Assembly (NCBI RefSeq): GCF_032884065.1 | Contig: NC_088866.1 | Span: 46,100,653-46,164,652, forward strand | Length of the DNA: 64,000 nucleotides | DNA from: Artemia franciscana | Taxonomy: Eukaryota; Arthropoda; Branchiopoda; Anostraca; Artemiidae | Reading direction: 5' to 3' | Part shown: positions 1 to 10,390 of the stretch, piece by piece | Layout: every line of letters starts with the position of its first letter | Position numbering within the stretch: the stretch's first letter is position 1 | Made by a program: the position numbers and the translations under genes | The notes under the pieces: model-generated | Told to the model about the DNA's origin: nothing | Seen by the model: only the letters and a program-made list of their open reading frames with translations | Databases searched by the model: none

Positions 1-53
1 GCACGCTTTCTTTTCTTACTTTCTCTATCAGCAGCAAGCCGGATTTCTTGCTG

Positions 54-455
54 TTATTGTGATTCCTCGGCACGCCTTCTTTTTTCACTTTCTCTTTTAG
101 CAGCAAGTCTGCTTTCGCGTTGCTCTGGTAGTTCCTCGGCACGCTTTCTGTTCTTTCTTTCTCTAAACAGCAAGATTTCTTGCTGTTTTTGTGATTCCTC
201 GGCACGCCTTCTTATTTCACTTTCTCTTTTAGCAGCAAGTCTGCTTTCGCGTTGCTCTGGTAGTTCCTCGGCACGCTTTCTGTTCTTTCTTTCTCTATCA
301 GCCTCAAGCCTGTTTCCTTGCTGTTCTTTTGATTCCTCGGCACGCTTTCTTTTCTGACTTTCTCTATCAGCAGCAAGTTTTTTGGCATAGACTCTTTGAG
401 CATCTTCATCGGCTTTTGCCATTGTAAGTTCATCAGTCATTTGAAACTTAAACAT
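54..455 (-). CDS. STPR-repeat protein, 3'-truncated by a stop codon and by the window edge
   Basis: The 133-residue frame starts at 455 and, from about residue 33, is made of 23-residue basic repeats with the core RKRAEELPEQRESRLAA. This matches the STPR domain (23-residue peptide repeats, first described in the silkworm fibroin-modulator binding protein FMBP-1), which binds DNA. About four repeats are visible; one is two residues short (around QQEILLF). The frame ends at a TAA at 54-56. The equivalent codon in the neighbouring repeat is AAA (Lys), and the repeat pattern continues in the same frame after the stop to the window edge, so the stop looks like a single substitution in a longer array. 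It may be a pseudogene or a genuinely shortened protein. The ankyrin gene lies upstream on the same strand. No introns are needed. Confidence 0.6.
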   Translation of the reverse strand: MFKFQMTDELTMAKADEDAQRVYAKKLAADRESQKRKRAEESKEQQGNRLEADRERKNRKRAEELPEQRESRLAAKRESEIRRRAEESQKQQEILLFRERKNRKRAEELPEQRESRLAAKRESEKRRRAEESQ

Positions 456-498
456 TAATAGATTTCTACGTGAACATATATGTCTTAAATATCTTTAA

Positions 499-570
499 TG
501 ACGTCACCGTCATAGCAAAAATGACGACAACTAACTTCATGACGTCAGTCGACACAGAAACATGACGTCA
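499..570. promoter_or_regulatory. Cluster of three perfect CRE-type palindromes
   Basis: TGACGTCA occurs at 499-506, 540-547 and 563-570, which is 45 to 115 bases upstream of the STPR start codon on the minus strand. This is the CREB/ATF binding palindrome. Three exact 8-mers in 72 bases are unlikely by chance in such AT-rich DNA, but binding and promoter function are inferred. Confidence 0.4.
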
Positions 571-603
571 CCTGACAGACACACAGATCCACAGACAGAC
601 AAC

Positions 604-608
<5 letters not shown>

Positions 609-694
<86 letters not shown>
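609..694. repeat. (TA)n microsatellite
   Basis: Uninterrupted TA dinucleotide run of about 43 units between the CRE cluster and the 3' end of the ankyrin gene. Confidence 0.98.
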
Positions 695-695
<1 letters not shown>

Positions 696-773
696 GCATA
701 CACGCATACACTCTTTAAAACTCACCACCACATTTTAAAATATTCTTTCAATCGGTACGTCAATCATTTTATG

Positions 774-2366
774 CTAAAAACTCTTACTCCTCCTCAACTG
801 TTGTCGCGGTTCAGAAGCATCTATGAAATTGTTCAAGCTTTCATTGCTAAGATAGCTCAGTATTTGTTCAGCACATTCATGTGGTATTTTGGTAAATCTA
901 TTAAATATAGAATTGAAACTTCTATGGGCTAGTTCAAGTAGCACTTTTCTTTCTATACTCTTTCTGAAACGGCTTTTTATTATTGTATTATACATTGAAA
1001 ATTTTTCTTCCCAGTTTACTGATTTCAGTAACCTTTTCAAAGAATTTTCATTCATCGTGTATAGTTCTATTGAGCTTATACCTTTGATAAAAATGTCATA
1101 GAACGAAATATTACAAAATATTGTCTCACTCCTCATTTGTTCTAGTTCTCTTTCTAATTTATCCTTTAACTCATTTACATGATAACTGGGAACAGCCTTG
1201 TCTAAGAGCAATATATTTCTTTCACTTATATATAAATTAGCCACTTTCAGTTTTAATATGTGGCTTGCAAGATCAACCGCAATATCATCAACACCACAAT
1301 CAACAGCCAAATCAAAAGCTGTACAATTGTTTTGATCTGTAATATCTATGTCAGATCCATGCTCTAGAAGAGTCGCAACAAGCTTTTCAACCCTAGAAAA
1401 AATAGCAAAATGAAGCGCTGTTCTACCATACTGGTCCTTAGAGTTAACATTGGCTCCATATTTGAGAAGACATTCAACAGTCTTATGTGAAGAATTATAC
1501 TTCAATATCTCAATTCTTGAGAAGAATTTATCCCTAGAGAAGCTAGAAACATGAAGCGCTGTTCTACCATAACGGTCCTTAGAGTTAACATAGGCTCCAT
1601 ATTTGAGAAGACATTCAACAGTCTGTGAGCATCTAGCGTAAGCAGCTAAATGAAGTGGACTTTTTTCATTATATCGTATATTAACGTCAGCACCAAACTT
1701 TAAGAGACATTCAACACTCTGTGCGTATCCATTCAAAGCTGCTAAATGAAGTGGACTTTCACCATCATTAGTTCTTATATTAACGTCAGCACCATACTTT
1801 AAGAGACATTCAATAGTATGTGTGTATCCTTTCGAGGCTGCTAAATAAAGGGGAGTTATACCATATTTATTTCTTGGATTATATCGTATATTAACTTCAG
1901 CACCAGACTTTAAGAGACATTCAACACTCTCTGCGTATCCATTCAAAGCTGCGAAATGAAGTGGACTTTTACCGTCATTAGTTCTTATATTAACGTCAGC
2001 CCCATACTTTAAGAGACATTCAACAGTCTGTGTGTATCCTTTCGAGGCTGCTAAATAAAGGGGAGTTATACCATATTCATTTCTTATATTAACATCAGTG
2101 CCAGACTTTAAGAGACTTTCAACATTCTCTGCGCATCCATTCAAAGCTACTAAATGAAGTAGACTTCCACCATTATTAGTTCTTATTTTAACGTCAGCAC
2201 CATACTTCAAGAGACATTCAATACTCGTGGGAATTTCACCATATAAATAACCATAAGAATAATTTATTATATAAACATCATTGCCAGACTTTAAAAGACC
2301 TTCAACAGTCTGTGAGCATCCAGCTGAAGCTGCTAAATGTAGTTGACTTTCAAATGAAGTGGACAT
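774..2366 (-). CDS. Ankyrin-repeat protein with PRANC/F-box-like C-terminus
   Basis: A 530-residue intronless frame. Residues about 5 to 370 are ankyrin repeats with the usual TPLxLAAxxGYxxxVECLLKxGADVN pattern; adjacent repeats are nearly identical in alternating pairs (for example YGITPLYLAASKGYT twice, TNDGxSPLHxAALNGYA twice), so the array grew by recent two-repeat duplication. Residues about 370 to 490 lack repeats. The last 40 residues contain IPHECAEQILSYLSNESLNN, which resembles the PRANC domain (a C-terminal F-box-like motif known from poxvirus, Wolbachia and parasitoid-wasp ankyrin proteins). Such proteins are usually adaptors that link a target bound by ankyrin repeats to an SCF ubiquitin ligase; that role is inferred. 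The start is the first ATG after upstream TATA- and CRE-like motifs. The intact single-exon structure could indicate a retrocopy or transfer from a virus or endosymbiont. Confidence 0.8.
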   Translation of the reverse strand: MSTSFESQLHLAASAGCSQTVEGLLKSGNDVYIINYSYGYLYGEIPTSIECLLKYGADVKIRTNNGGSLLHLVALNGCAENVESLLKSGTDVNIRNEYGITPLYLAASKGYTQTVECLLKYGADVNIRTNDGKSPLHFAALNGYAESVECLLKSGAEVNIRYNPRNKYGITPLYLAASKGYTHTIECLLKYGADVNIRTNDGESPLHLAALNGYAQSVECLLKFGADVNIRYNEKSPLHLAAYARCSQTVECLLKYGAYVNSKDRYGRTALHVSSFSRDKFFSRIEILKYNSSHKTVECLLKYGANVNSKDQYGRTALHFAIFSRVEKLVATLLEHGSDIDITDQNNCTAFDLAVDCGVDDIAVDLASHILKLKVANLYISERNILLLDKAVPSYHVNELKDKLERELEQMRSETIFCNISFYDIFIKGISSIELYTMNENSLKRLLKSVNWEEKFSMYNTIIKSRFRKSIERKVLLELAHRSFNSIFNRFTKIPHECAEQILSYLSNESLNNFIDASEPRQQLRRSKSF

Positions 2367-2428
2367 TTTATTTTGTTCTGTTTCTGTATTTTAAATTGTT
2401 ATAAGCTACTGCTTTCATTTTTTTGACA

Positions 2429-2510
2429 TATATAGGGACGATGACGTAATGAGTACTGTACTCACATGATGTGAATGCCCACCGAAATAGTTTTATTTAA
2501 AATTACGTCA
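2429..2510 (-). promoter_or_regulatory. Putative promoter of the ankyrin gene
   Basis: On the minus strand a TATATA box lies at 2429-2434, about 63 bases before the ATG. Two CRE-like octamers TGACGTAA lie in opposite orientations at 2442-2449 (plus) and 2503-2510 (minus). The same motif class stands upstream of the STPR frame, which suggests shared control. Confidence 0.35.
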
Positions 2511-3200
2511 TTTTGAACATATTATTACATCATACCATCTCTGTTGATCAACAAACTGTTATCGCTGTACTGAGCACTATTGTCGCTTATTAGTATAATT
2601 ATTAGAATTCCAATTAATTTTCATGAATGTGCTAACGATTATGATCTGAAAAGAGTTGTTTTCTCATGAATACGTTTTTTGCAAGATATTTAAATTAGAT
2701 ATTTTGAGACGTTGCATTTAAAATTTACTGCTCTAATTTTAGAAAATCTTAAAACCTTGCTTCAGAGTAATGACCTAAGTTCAATGTAATTTCAAGTAAT
2801 CAGAGTCTCTAAACAATAAAGTGACATTGTTTATGGTGGCCTAACGGATTTTATGCTTGAAGATAGTAGATTCGGAAAGAAACAGAAATTAAACCTTTTT
2901 TTAAATGAAAAATTTCCAAAAATTTGTTTGTCTTGTTCATTTTGAAACCTAAAATGAACAATGTTAAAATAATCAATCATAGCAAATATAAAAGTAACTA
3001 TTACAAACCTAGATGAATAAATAATTCTTAAAACGAATATAATTTAAATTGATTAGTTAGGTCTAACTTGAATGCAACAAAAACCACCACAAACAATAGT
3101 TTGGCTACTTTCCCCTTACCACTCTCCTATCCATAACAATATTAGGCCTATTGCGTCATTTGTGTATCATAAACTATATTCATCTTCAACAGTATGCTTT
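2511..3200. other. No gene recognised
   Basis: AT-rich sequence between the ankyrin promoter and the first foldback copy. Stops are frequent in all frames and no repeat or splice-flanked coding segment was seen. Confidence 0.5.
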
Positions 3201-4776
3201 ATCAAACAGTTCGTGGTAACGAACTGTAGTAAGGAGCGACCCGGCTCAATAGTAACCAAAACTCTAAAAAATGGAATTTTGATACCAATAGCTACATCAA
3301 AAGAATTGTATTTTAATGCTGGTTTTAAATATATAAGTTTCATCAAGTTTAGTCTTACCCATCAAAAGTTACGAGCCTGAGAAAATTTGCTTTATTTTAG
3401 AAAATAGGGAGAAACGCCCCCTAAAAGTCATAGAATCTTAACGAAAATCACATCATCAGATTCAGCGTATCAGAGAACCCTACTGTTAAAGTTTCGAGCT
3501 CCTATCTACAAAAATGTGGAATTTTGCATTTTTTGCCAGAAGGCAGATCACGCATGTATGTTTATTTATTTATTTTTTTTTTTTTTTCCCAGGGGTGATC
3601 GTATCGACCCAGTTGTCCTAGAATGTTGCAAGAGGACTCATTCTAACGGAAATGAAAAGTTATAGTGCCCTTTTTAAGTGACCAAAAAAATTGGAGGGCA
3701 CCTAGGCCCCCTCTCACGCTAATTATTTTCCCAAAGTCAACGGATCAAAATTCTGAGATAGCCATTTTATTCAACGTAGTCGAAAAACCTTATAACTATG
3801 TCTTTGGGGACGACTTACTCCCCCACAGTCCCCGTGGGAGGGGCAACAAGTTACAAACTTTGACCTGTGCTTACATATAGTAATGGTTATTGGAAAATAT
3901 ACAGGCGTTTTCAGGAGGATTTTTTTGGTTGGGGGAGGGGTTGAGAAGAGGGGAATATGCTGGGGGAACTTTCCATCGAGAATTTGTCATGGGAGAAGTT
4001 AATTTCTATGAAGGGAGAGCAGGATTTACTAGCATTATTTTAAAAAAAAATAATTAAAAAATAAATGTGAAAAAGCTTTTTAAGCTGGAAGTAAGGAACA
4101 GCAATAAAACTTAAAACAAACAGAAATTATTACCCATATGAGGGGCTCATCTCCTTCTAATACCTCGCTCTTTACGCTAAAATATTTTTAGTAATTTCAA
4201 CTATTTATTCTACGGCTTTTGTGATTCAGGGGTCATTCTTAATAAATTGGGGTAAAATTTAAGCTTTAGTGTAAAGAGCGAGGTACTGACGAAGGGGCGA
4301 ATCTCCTCATATATGTAATAAAAACATGAGAATACAAAAGTTCTTTACGTAAGCTAATTTATAAGTTACGTAAATCTTTTACAAATAAAAAGATTCGTAA
4401 AAAATTAAAAGTTCTAGTTGCCTTTTTAATTAACCAAAAAATCGGAGGGTAACTAGGCTTCGTCCCCCGCTCTTTTTTTCTCAAAATCATTCGATCAAAA
4501 TTATGAGAAAGCCATTTAGCCAAAAAAAAATAATATGCAAATTTCGTTTTGATTATTCCTCTGCGGAGAGCCAAAATCAAAACATGCATTGATTCAAAAA
4601 CGTTAAGAAATTAAATAAAAAAAACAAGTTTTTTTAACTGAAAGTAAGGAGCGACATTAAAACTTAACACGCACAGAAATTACTTCGTATATGAAAGAGG
4701 CTGCTTCCTCATCAACGCCCCGCTCTTTACGCTAAAGTTTTTTACTGTTTTAAAAAGAAGAATTGAGAGAAAGAGT
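3201..4776 (+). mobile_element. Foldback repeat family, copy A
   Basis: Starts with ATCAAACAGTTCGTGG, where CAGTTCGT/ACGAACTG forms a small hairpin, and ends after GAGAGAAAGAGT. The same 1.6-kb sequence recurs at 5604-7209, in reverse at 15866-17563, and in diverged, shorter form at 39971-41133. Inside, the block ACCTCGCTCTTTACGCTAAA (about 4160-4185) is followed about 80 bases later by its inverse, so the element contains stem-loops. There is no long open frame and no transposase, so it is non-autonomous. Short apparent frames in it recur in every copy and are not genes. Confidence 0.8.
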
Positions 4777-5603
4777 AAATGTTCAATTAAGAAGAACACG
4801 ACAATAATCCAAGTATTAAACGGAATACAGTTAATATTTCAGTGAATTCAAATGCAACTGATTTTGAACCACTTTTTGACTCTGTTATTAGAGATTAGAA
4901 AAATAGAATGAATTATAGAGATAGTTACAGGGTTCCATTTACAACCCGTGTAATATTTTATTCTCCGAAGGATAATAAAGAACTCTAACCTATTCATTAT
5001 CATAGCTACTCCTAGATTTTTAATAAAAATAGTGACATCGAACAAAGCCATCTAAATCGTAGCCAAATGAATATATACACATTAGTCAAAGAGAATAGAC
5101 CCATATAATCTTTACAGTTGGAAAGAGTCGATGGAATTAATTATTGAATGACAAGAATTCCAAATTATGTGGAAGGTACTTATAAAGAATTGCCTGAATT
5201 TAAAAAAAAATAAAAAGTTTCATTAATAGAAAAAATATTGATAAGAAATGCTTGCTTTAGTCATTACTTTCTTATCTTGATCCAGCTCAAAATCATGCAT
5301 ACATGATAGCAAACAATCGAAAACATGAAAATGAATTCAACTTTAAAGATTAATTATTTTCAAATGGAAATTCAAGATCTTTATAAATTTGAAAACTAAT
5401 TTATTATTAAATTTTTTTATTTGAAATAAGTGAAAATGAAATGATTAGAGCTCATATTACTAAAACTATGATCAATGAAAAAATGCATGTGATTAATTTA
5501 GTCTATTTAGGTAATCATTATGTTTTAATTGAATATTTAAGCATTGAGAACTCAAATTACAAATCATGCATCGAAAATTTATCTTTACACTTACTGTGGA
5601 AGA
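4777..5603 (+). pseudogene. Decayed Polinton/Maverick-like remnant, left part, with DNA polymerase B N-terminal piece
   Basis: Broken reading frames with few stops run through the stretch. The clearest piece, 5441-5603, includes LVYLGNHYVLIEYLS, which resembles the segment ahead of the zinc-ribbon region of Polinton protein-primed DNA polymerase B. Better motifs of the same protein resume at 7210, directly after foldback copy B, so copy B probably inserted into this polymerase. The stretch 4777-5230 has a frame-like character but no family I recognise. The frames carry several stops and shifts, so the element is dead. Confidence 0.45.
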
Positions 5604-7209
5604 CATCAAACAGTTCGTGGTAACGAACTGTAGTAAGGAGCGACCCGGCTCAATAGTAAACGAAACTCTAAAAAACAGAATTTTGATACTAAAATATACA
5701 TAAAAAAAAAAGATTTTCATGTTGATTTTAAATACATAAGTTTCATCAAATTTAGTCTTTGTCATCAAAAGTTACGAGCCTGAAAAAATTTGCCCTATTT
5801 TAGAAAATAGGGGAAAAAACCCTTAAAAGTCACAGGATCTTAACGAAAATCACACCATCGCATTTGTCGTATCAGAGAACCCTATAGCAAAATTTTCAAG
5901 CTCCTATCTACAAAATGTGGAATGTCGTATTTTTTGCCAGAAGACAAATCACGTGTTTATTTGTTGTTTTTTTGTTTTTTTTCCCAGGGGTCATCGTATC
6001 GACCAAGTGGTCCTAGAATGTCGCAAGAGGGCTCATTCTAACGGAAATGAAAAGTTCTAGTGCCCTTTTTAAGTGACAAAAAAATTGGAGGGCACTTAAG
6101 CCCCTCCCACGCTCATTTTTTCTCCAAAGTCAACAGATCAAAATTTTGAGATAGCCATTTTGTTCCACATAGTCAAAACCCATAATAACTATGTCTTTAG
6201 GAATGACTTACTCCCCCACTGTCCCTTGGGGAGGGGCTGCAAGTTACAAACTTTGACCACTGTTAACATATAATAATGGTTATTGGGAAGTGTACAGTCG
6301 TTTTCAGGGGATTTTTTTTTTGTTTTGGGGGTGGGGTTGAGGGGAGGGGGCTATGTGGGAGGATCTTTCCTTGGAAAAATATGTCATGGGGGAACAGAAA
6401 TTCAATGAAAAGGGCGCAAGATTTTCTAAAATTACTATAAAAAAAACAATTAAAAAATAAACATGGAAAATTTTTTCAATTGAAAGTAAAGAGTAGCATT
6501 GAAACTTAAAACGAACAGAGATTATTACGCATATGAGGGGTTCTAAAAATACTTTAGCATAAAGAGCGAGGTATTTAGGAGGAGATAAATACCTCGCTCT
6601 TTATGCTATAGTATTTTTAGTAATTTCAACTATTTATTCTACGGCCTTTCTGATTCAGGGGTCATTCTTAAAGAATTTATTCAAAACTTACGATTTAGTG
6701 TAAAGATCGAGGTATTAACGAGGGTACAAACCCCCTCATATACATAATAAAAATTAAAGAATATAAAAGTTTGTTACGTAAGTTAATTCTTAAGTTACGT
6801 ATATTTTTTACAAATAAAAAAATTCGCTAAAAATTAAAATTTATAGTTGCCTTTTTATGTAACCGAAAAATTGCATGGCCTCCTTCCCCATCCCTTATTT
6901 CTAAAATCGTCTGATCAAAACTAAGAGAAAGCCATTTAGCCAAAAAAGGAATTAATATGCAAATTTCCTTATAATAATTTATTGGTGGAGAGCCAAAATC
7001 AAACATGCATTAATTCAAAAACGTTCAGAAATTACATTAAAAAAACTAGTTTTTTTTTACTGAGAGTAAGGAGCGACATTAAAACTTAAAACGAACAGAA
7101 ATTACTCCGTATATGGAATGGGTTGTCCTCTCCGCTATCCCTCGCTCTTTACGCTAAAGCTTTTAATTGTTCTAAAAAGCAGAATTGTGGCAAAGAGTCA
7201 AACTTTAAT
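5604..7209 (+). mobile_element. Foldback repeat family, copy B
   Basis: Same start (ATCAAACAGTTCGTGG) and order of blocks as copy A. It ends near CAAAGAGTCAAACTTTA, which reaches a few bases further than copy A and matches the centre of the foldback in copy C. It separates two parts of a polymerase B remnant. It includes an extra short hairpin at 6543-6620. Confidence 0.8.
6543..6620. repeat. 35-bp inverted repeat inside copy B
   Basis: Arms 6543-6577 and 6586-6620 pair with one mismatch around an 8-base loop. They contain the family's TTTAGCATAAAGAGCGAGGT block, so the inner module has collapsed into a tight hairpin in this copy. Confidence 0.85.
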
Positions 7210-7480
7210 TTTATTTTGGATCTCGGTCATGTGATTACTTATATACGTGGATTTACTCATGCAGAATGTAATAAAACTTTCGAATTCATAATCATATCCC
7301 TGTTATAATGCATAATCTATCAAAATATGACTCATTTATTTCTTTGAGAATTAGTACCTGATAGAGGTATTTAGTATTCAGCTGAGAGTTTTATATCATT
7401 TTCTAAGACAATAAATGTTAGTGAAACCCAATACAAAATGCGTTTCATAGATATTTACTTAGTAAAATTTGCGTGTACTA
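7210..7480 (+). pseudogene. Protein-primed DNA polymerase B remnant (exonuclease region)
   Basis: Three pieces in two frames match the family order of Polinton/Maverick polymerase B. The first, RGFTHAECN (about 7249), fits the conserved R-GxxHxxCN zinc-binding segment. The second, IPVIMHNLSKYDSF from 7296, has the Exo II signature NxxxYD. The third, ISFSKTINVS followed by MRFID (about 7405-7455), fits the Exo region that continues with RFIDSF in relatives. A frameshift separates the first two and stops interrupt the rest, and no palm-domain motifs follow. In intact elements the enzyme copies the transposon DNA from a protein primer. Bidnavirus polymerases derive from the same family and cannot be excluded. 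Confidence 0.6.
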
Positions 7481-7481
7481 A

Positions 7482-7997
7482 ATGAACAAGTTTGGAAGCT
7501 TAAGAAGAAAATATCGGAAGTATACAAGTAACGTAAGCAAATTACTAAATGATAATGGTAATCGTGATTTACAATTTAAACGATTAACTAATCTAGGTGA
7601 TTCAAAATCAGAGAAAGATACTATGAATTTAAAAAATTTGAAAATTATTTTAAACGATTTCAAGGGTGAAGCTGCTAACCAACAGATTCTTACTAATCAG
7701 TATTTAAGTGAGGATATTAATCAATTTATCAATCACCTGACAATGTATTGACTAGAGTTGATGACAAAGGAACATAATAAAAATATCTTAAAAGTAACAA
7801 AAGAAGATATTAATGCAGAAAATAGAAGAATTAGAGATGTTGCAAATCCCAAAAATGCGGCAGATGTAGTTAATTTTTCAACTTTATTGGTGTACTCGAA
7901 GGAATTTTCGCAGTTATCTGAACGTTTCGACAATTTGGAAAATGTTATAATAAGCATTTTTAAAAAGATCCTGATGAAGCATTTGAGAAGAAAATAA
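7482..7997 (+). pseudogene. Small virus-like frame with tail-fibre-type motifs, broken by one TGA
   Basis: Two open segments (7482-7751 and 7758-7997) lie in the same frame, separated only by a TGA at 7749-7751. Each contains a similar motif: FKRLTNLGDSKSEKDTMNL in the first and NRRIRDVANPKNAADVVNF in the second. This resembles the xRRIxNVxxPxxxxDAVxK repeats of phage tail fibres, which also occur in some eukaryotic virus-like elements. Near the end another frame (about 7970-8014) reads more naturally, so a frameshift is likely too. Its position just after the polymerase B remnant suggests it belongs to the same decayed element. The function is unknown. Confidence 0.4.
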
Positions 7998-8063
7998 AAG
8001 GACAGTTGAATTAAATATAAAGCCTATGAAGTTTTTTGAAAATTCTTTTACGAAAATCTTTAC

Positions 8064-8285
8064 CTTGGATTATTGCCTAGTTGGTCAAGCAATTAACTGA
8101 TCATTGGCTGCTAACCCAGCAATTTGAAACTCACTGCTACCTGTGTAGCAGTTAACGATGTCAAAAGGATCGGACCAGAGGGACCTAGATCGAGAACTAA
8201 GAAGAAACTAACTTCTGTCCAAGCAAAAACCCTTCAGGGTTTGCCTCAGAACCCAAGGTGAGATCACCAAAACCAAAAAAAAATT
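8064..8285 (+). mobile_element. Possible tRNA-derived SINE
   Basis: GCCTAGTTGGTCAAGCAATT resembles a pol III A box and AGCAATTTGAAACTC a weak B box about 45 bases later. The sequence ends in an A-rich tail (CCAAAACCAAAAAAAAA). A single copy is seen here, so the assignment is tentative. Confidence 0.35.
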
Positions 8286-8779
8286 AATAACAGCTTTGGG
8301 GAGGGGTTTTAGAAAAACTCTTAAATTTTACTTTATTTAATGATTATATAATTATAATAGTTTTATTCAAAAACCCAAAGAATTTATTGGAAGAGAAAAT
8401 AAAAATGAATAACAGTGTGGGGGAAGTTTTGCAGAGAAGCGTGTTACATACGCCATCTTTGAAAAGATGGCATTCGTATTTGAAAATAAACTAGCCTATT
8501 TTGTTTTCCCAGTTTTTTTTTTTTTTGGTTTGAATGATGGAATTTTTTTTCAATATAGCCTACATATCCAACAAATTTTCTTTTAATCAGGATTCTTAAT
8601 ATGTATAACTTATGAAGTTTAACTAAACCCATTAAAAGTTACAAGACACTAATTAATTATTGAAATCGAATCCATGACGTCACTGTGTGTTTGTTTCCAT
8701 GAAAAGCTTCCACGTGGCTCCAGAGACAAAATTACTTATATGCTAATTTTAATAAAGAGACTATTAGCTTTATTGCATG

Positions 8780-10390
8780 TCTCTGGTTTTATCAAAATCT
8801 TACCAGACATTACAAAATTTAATAAATATAAACTATAATATAATTAAATATAAATATTAAAAGTTATGAACAAAATTTTGCATTTTAATATCAAAACTTG
8901 CCTATGTTAACAAAATAATTCCTGGTACTATCAAAAGTTTCTGATATTGTCAAAAATCTCAAATTGTGTCATCAAAATCACGTCTGCTATTACTGAGATT
9001 TAAATTAGTACTATGAAATCGTGTCTTTAATTATCGAGATTATCAAACTCTTGTCAAACATTCCCGATATGTTGTGGCTTAGAATCAAAATCCTGACTGA
9101 CACTATGAAACATCTTGCACTATAATGTTAACATCTAAACTGATACAACGATAATTCTCTCTGACATAATCGAAACCTTAGATATTATCAAATTTTTGTA
9201 ATTTATTAAAACAATCTTACACGTCATTATAAAAATCTTAAATGACATAAACCAGATATTTTCAGCCACAATCAAAACATGTCTACCATTACAAAAATTT
9301 TATATGGTGCTATTTATCGTGTTTGTTACTTTCAAGATTATCAAAACCTTATAAAATATGATCTGAGCTTGATGGATATTATCTAACATGTTATATTACA
9401 GCATACATGTCTTACATGATATTACTTAGCCTTGTCTTGCATTATCAAAGTGTTGCCAGATATTATGAGCATCCTCTCTGGTATTACCTAACTTTTGCAA
9501 ATTAAAAACAGAATCATGCATGGTATTATCAAAATCTAACATAACATTAGCAAAATATTATCTGTTACTATCTAAGATTACTGAAACCTTGCATGGTGAT
9601 TCCAATTTTGTGTCTGTTACTATCAAATCATAGCAGTATTATATCAATCTTGAACAACATTATCAAAATTTGGTCAATTATTAGCAAATCTCGCTATATC
9701 CGATAGGAATCCTCCCCCTGGCATTAACAAAAATATTTCCTGGTACTATCAGAACCTCCCTGATGGCTTCAAAATCAAAATACTGTCTGAAATTATCAAA
9801 CAACTTGCTGTAGTTTATCAAAATCCCATTGATATAAGGAGAGTCCTCCATGAGGTTATCAAAACTTTGCATAATATTATCAAAATTATTTGCAAATAAT
9901 TAAAAAAATCTTGCATTGTTTTATGAAGATGTTACCTTTTTTTTTTTTAAATATTTGACTGGTACTGTCAAAACATGTTTGATACTACCAAATCTGATAT
10001 GTTGTAATCCAAATAATGTCTGCTAAAAAGTATCATCAAACTCTGGCCAAGTATTTCCTAACTCTTGTACAATGTTATCAAAAATCTGGGCTGACATAAT
10101 GAAAAAAATTTTGCATACATTATCAAATTCACGACTAGTATAATGAAAATCCTCCGTGAAAATATCAAAACCATACATGTTAATATCAAAAACATTTGAG
10201 CTATTAACAAAATCTTTCATAGTAATATCTTAGTCTCACGAGTTATTAACAAAACACTTTCAGCTACAATTAAAACCTGTCTGCTATTAACAAAATCTAA
10301 TATAGTGCTATCAAAATCATATAATCAAAATCATGTTAATGAAGTTTAACATAGTACTATCAAAATCGTGTCCACTTTTATAAAGATTGC
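8780..10390. repeat. Degenerate array built on a TATCAAAA-type motif
   Basis: Variants of TATTATCAAAATCTTG recur every 25 to 45 bases through 1.6 kb (for example CTATCAAAATCGTGTC, ATTATCAAAATTTGG). Spacing and sequence are too worn to give a clean unit. Short frames found here are by-products. Confidence 0.65.

Noticed and set aside
537-731. 64-codon frame through the (TA)n run
   Set aside because: It is simply Ile-Tyr translation of a microsatellite.
3665-4589. Frames of 70 to 80 codons in copy A that recur in copies B and C
   Set aside because: Conserved because the repeat copies are similar; they carry no protein features and are broken in other copies.
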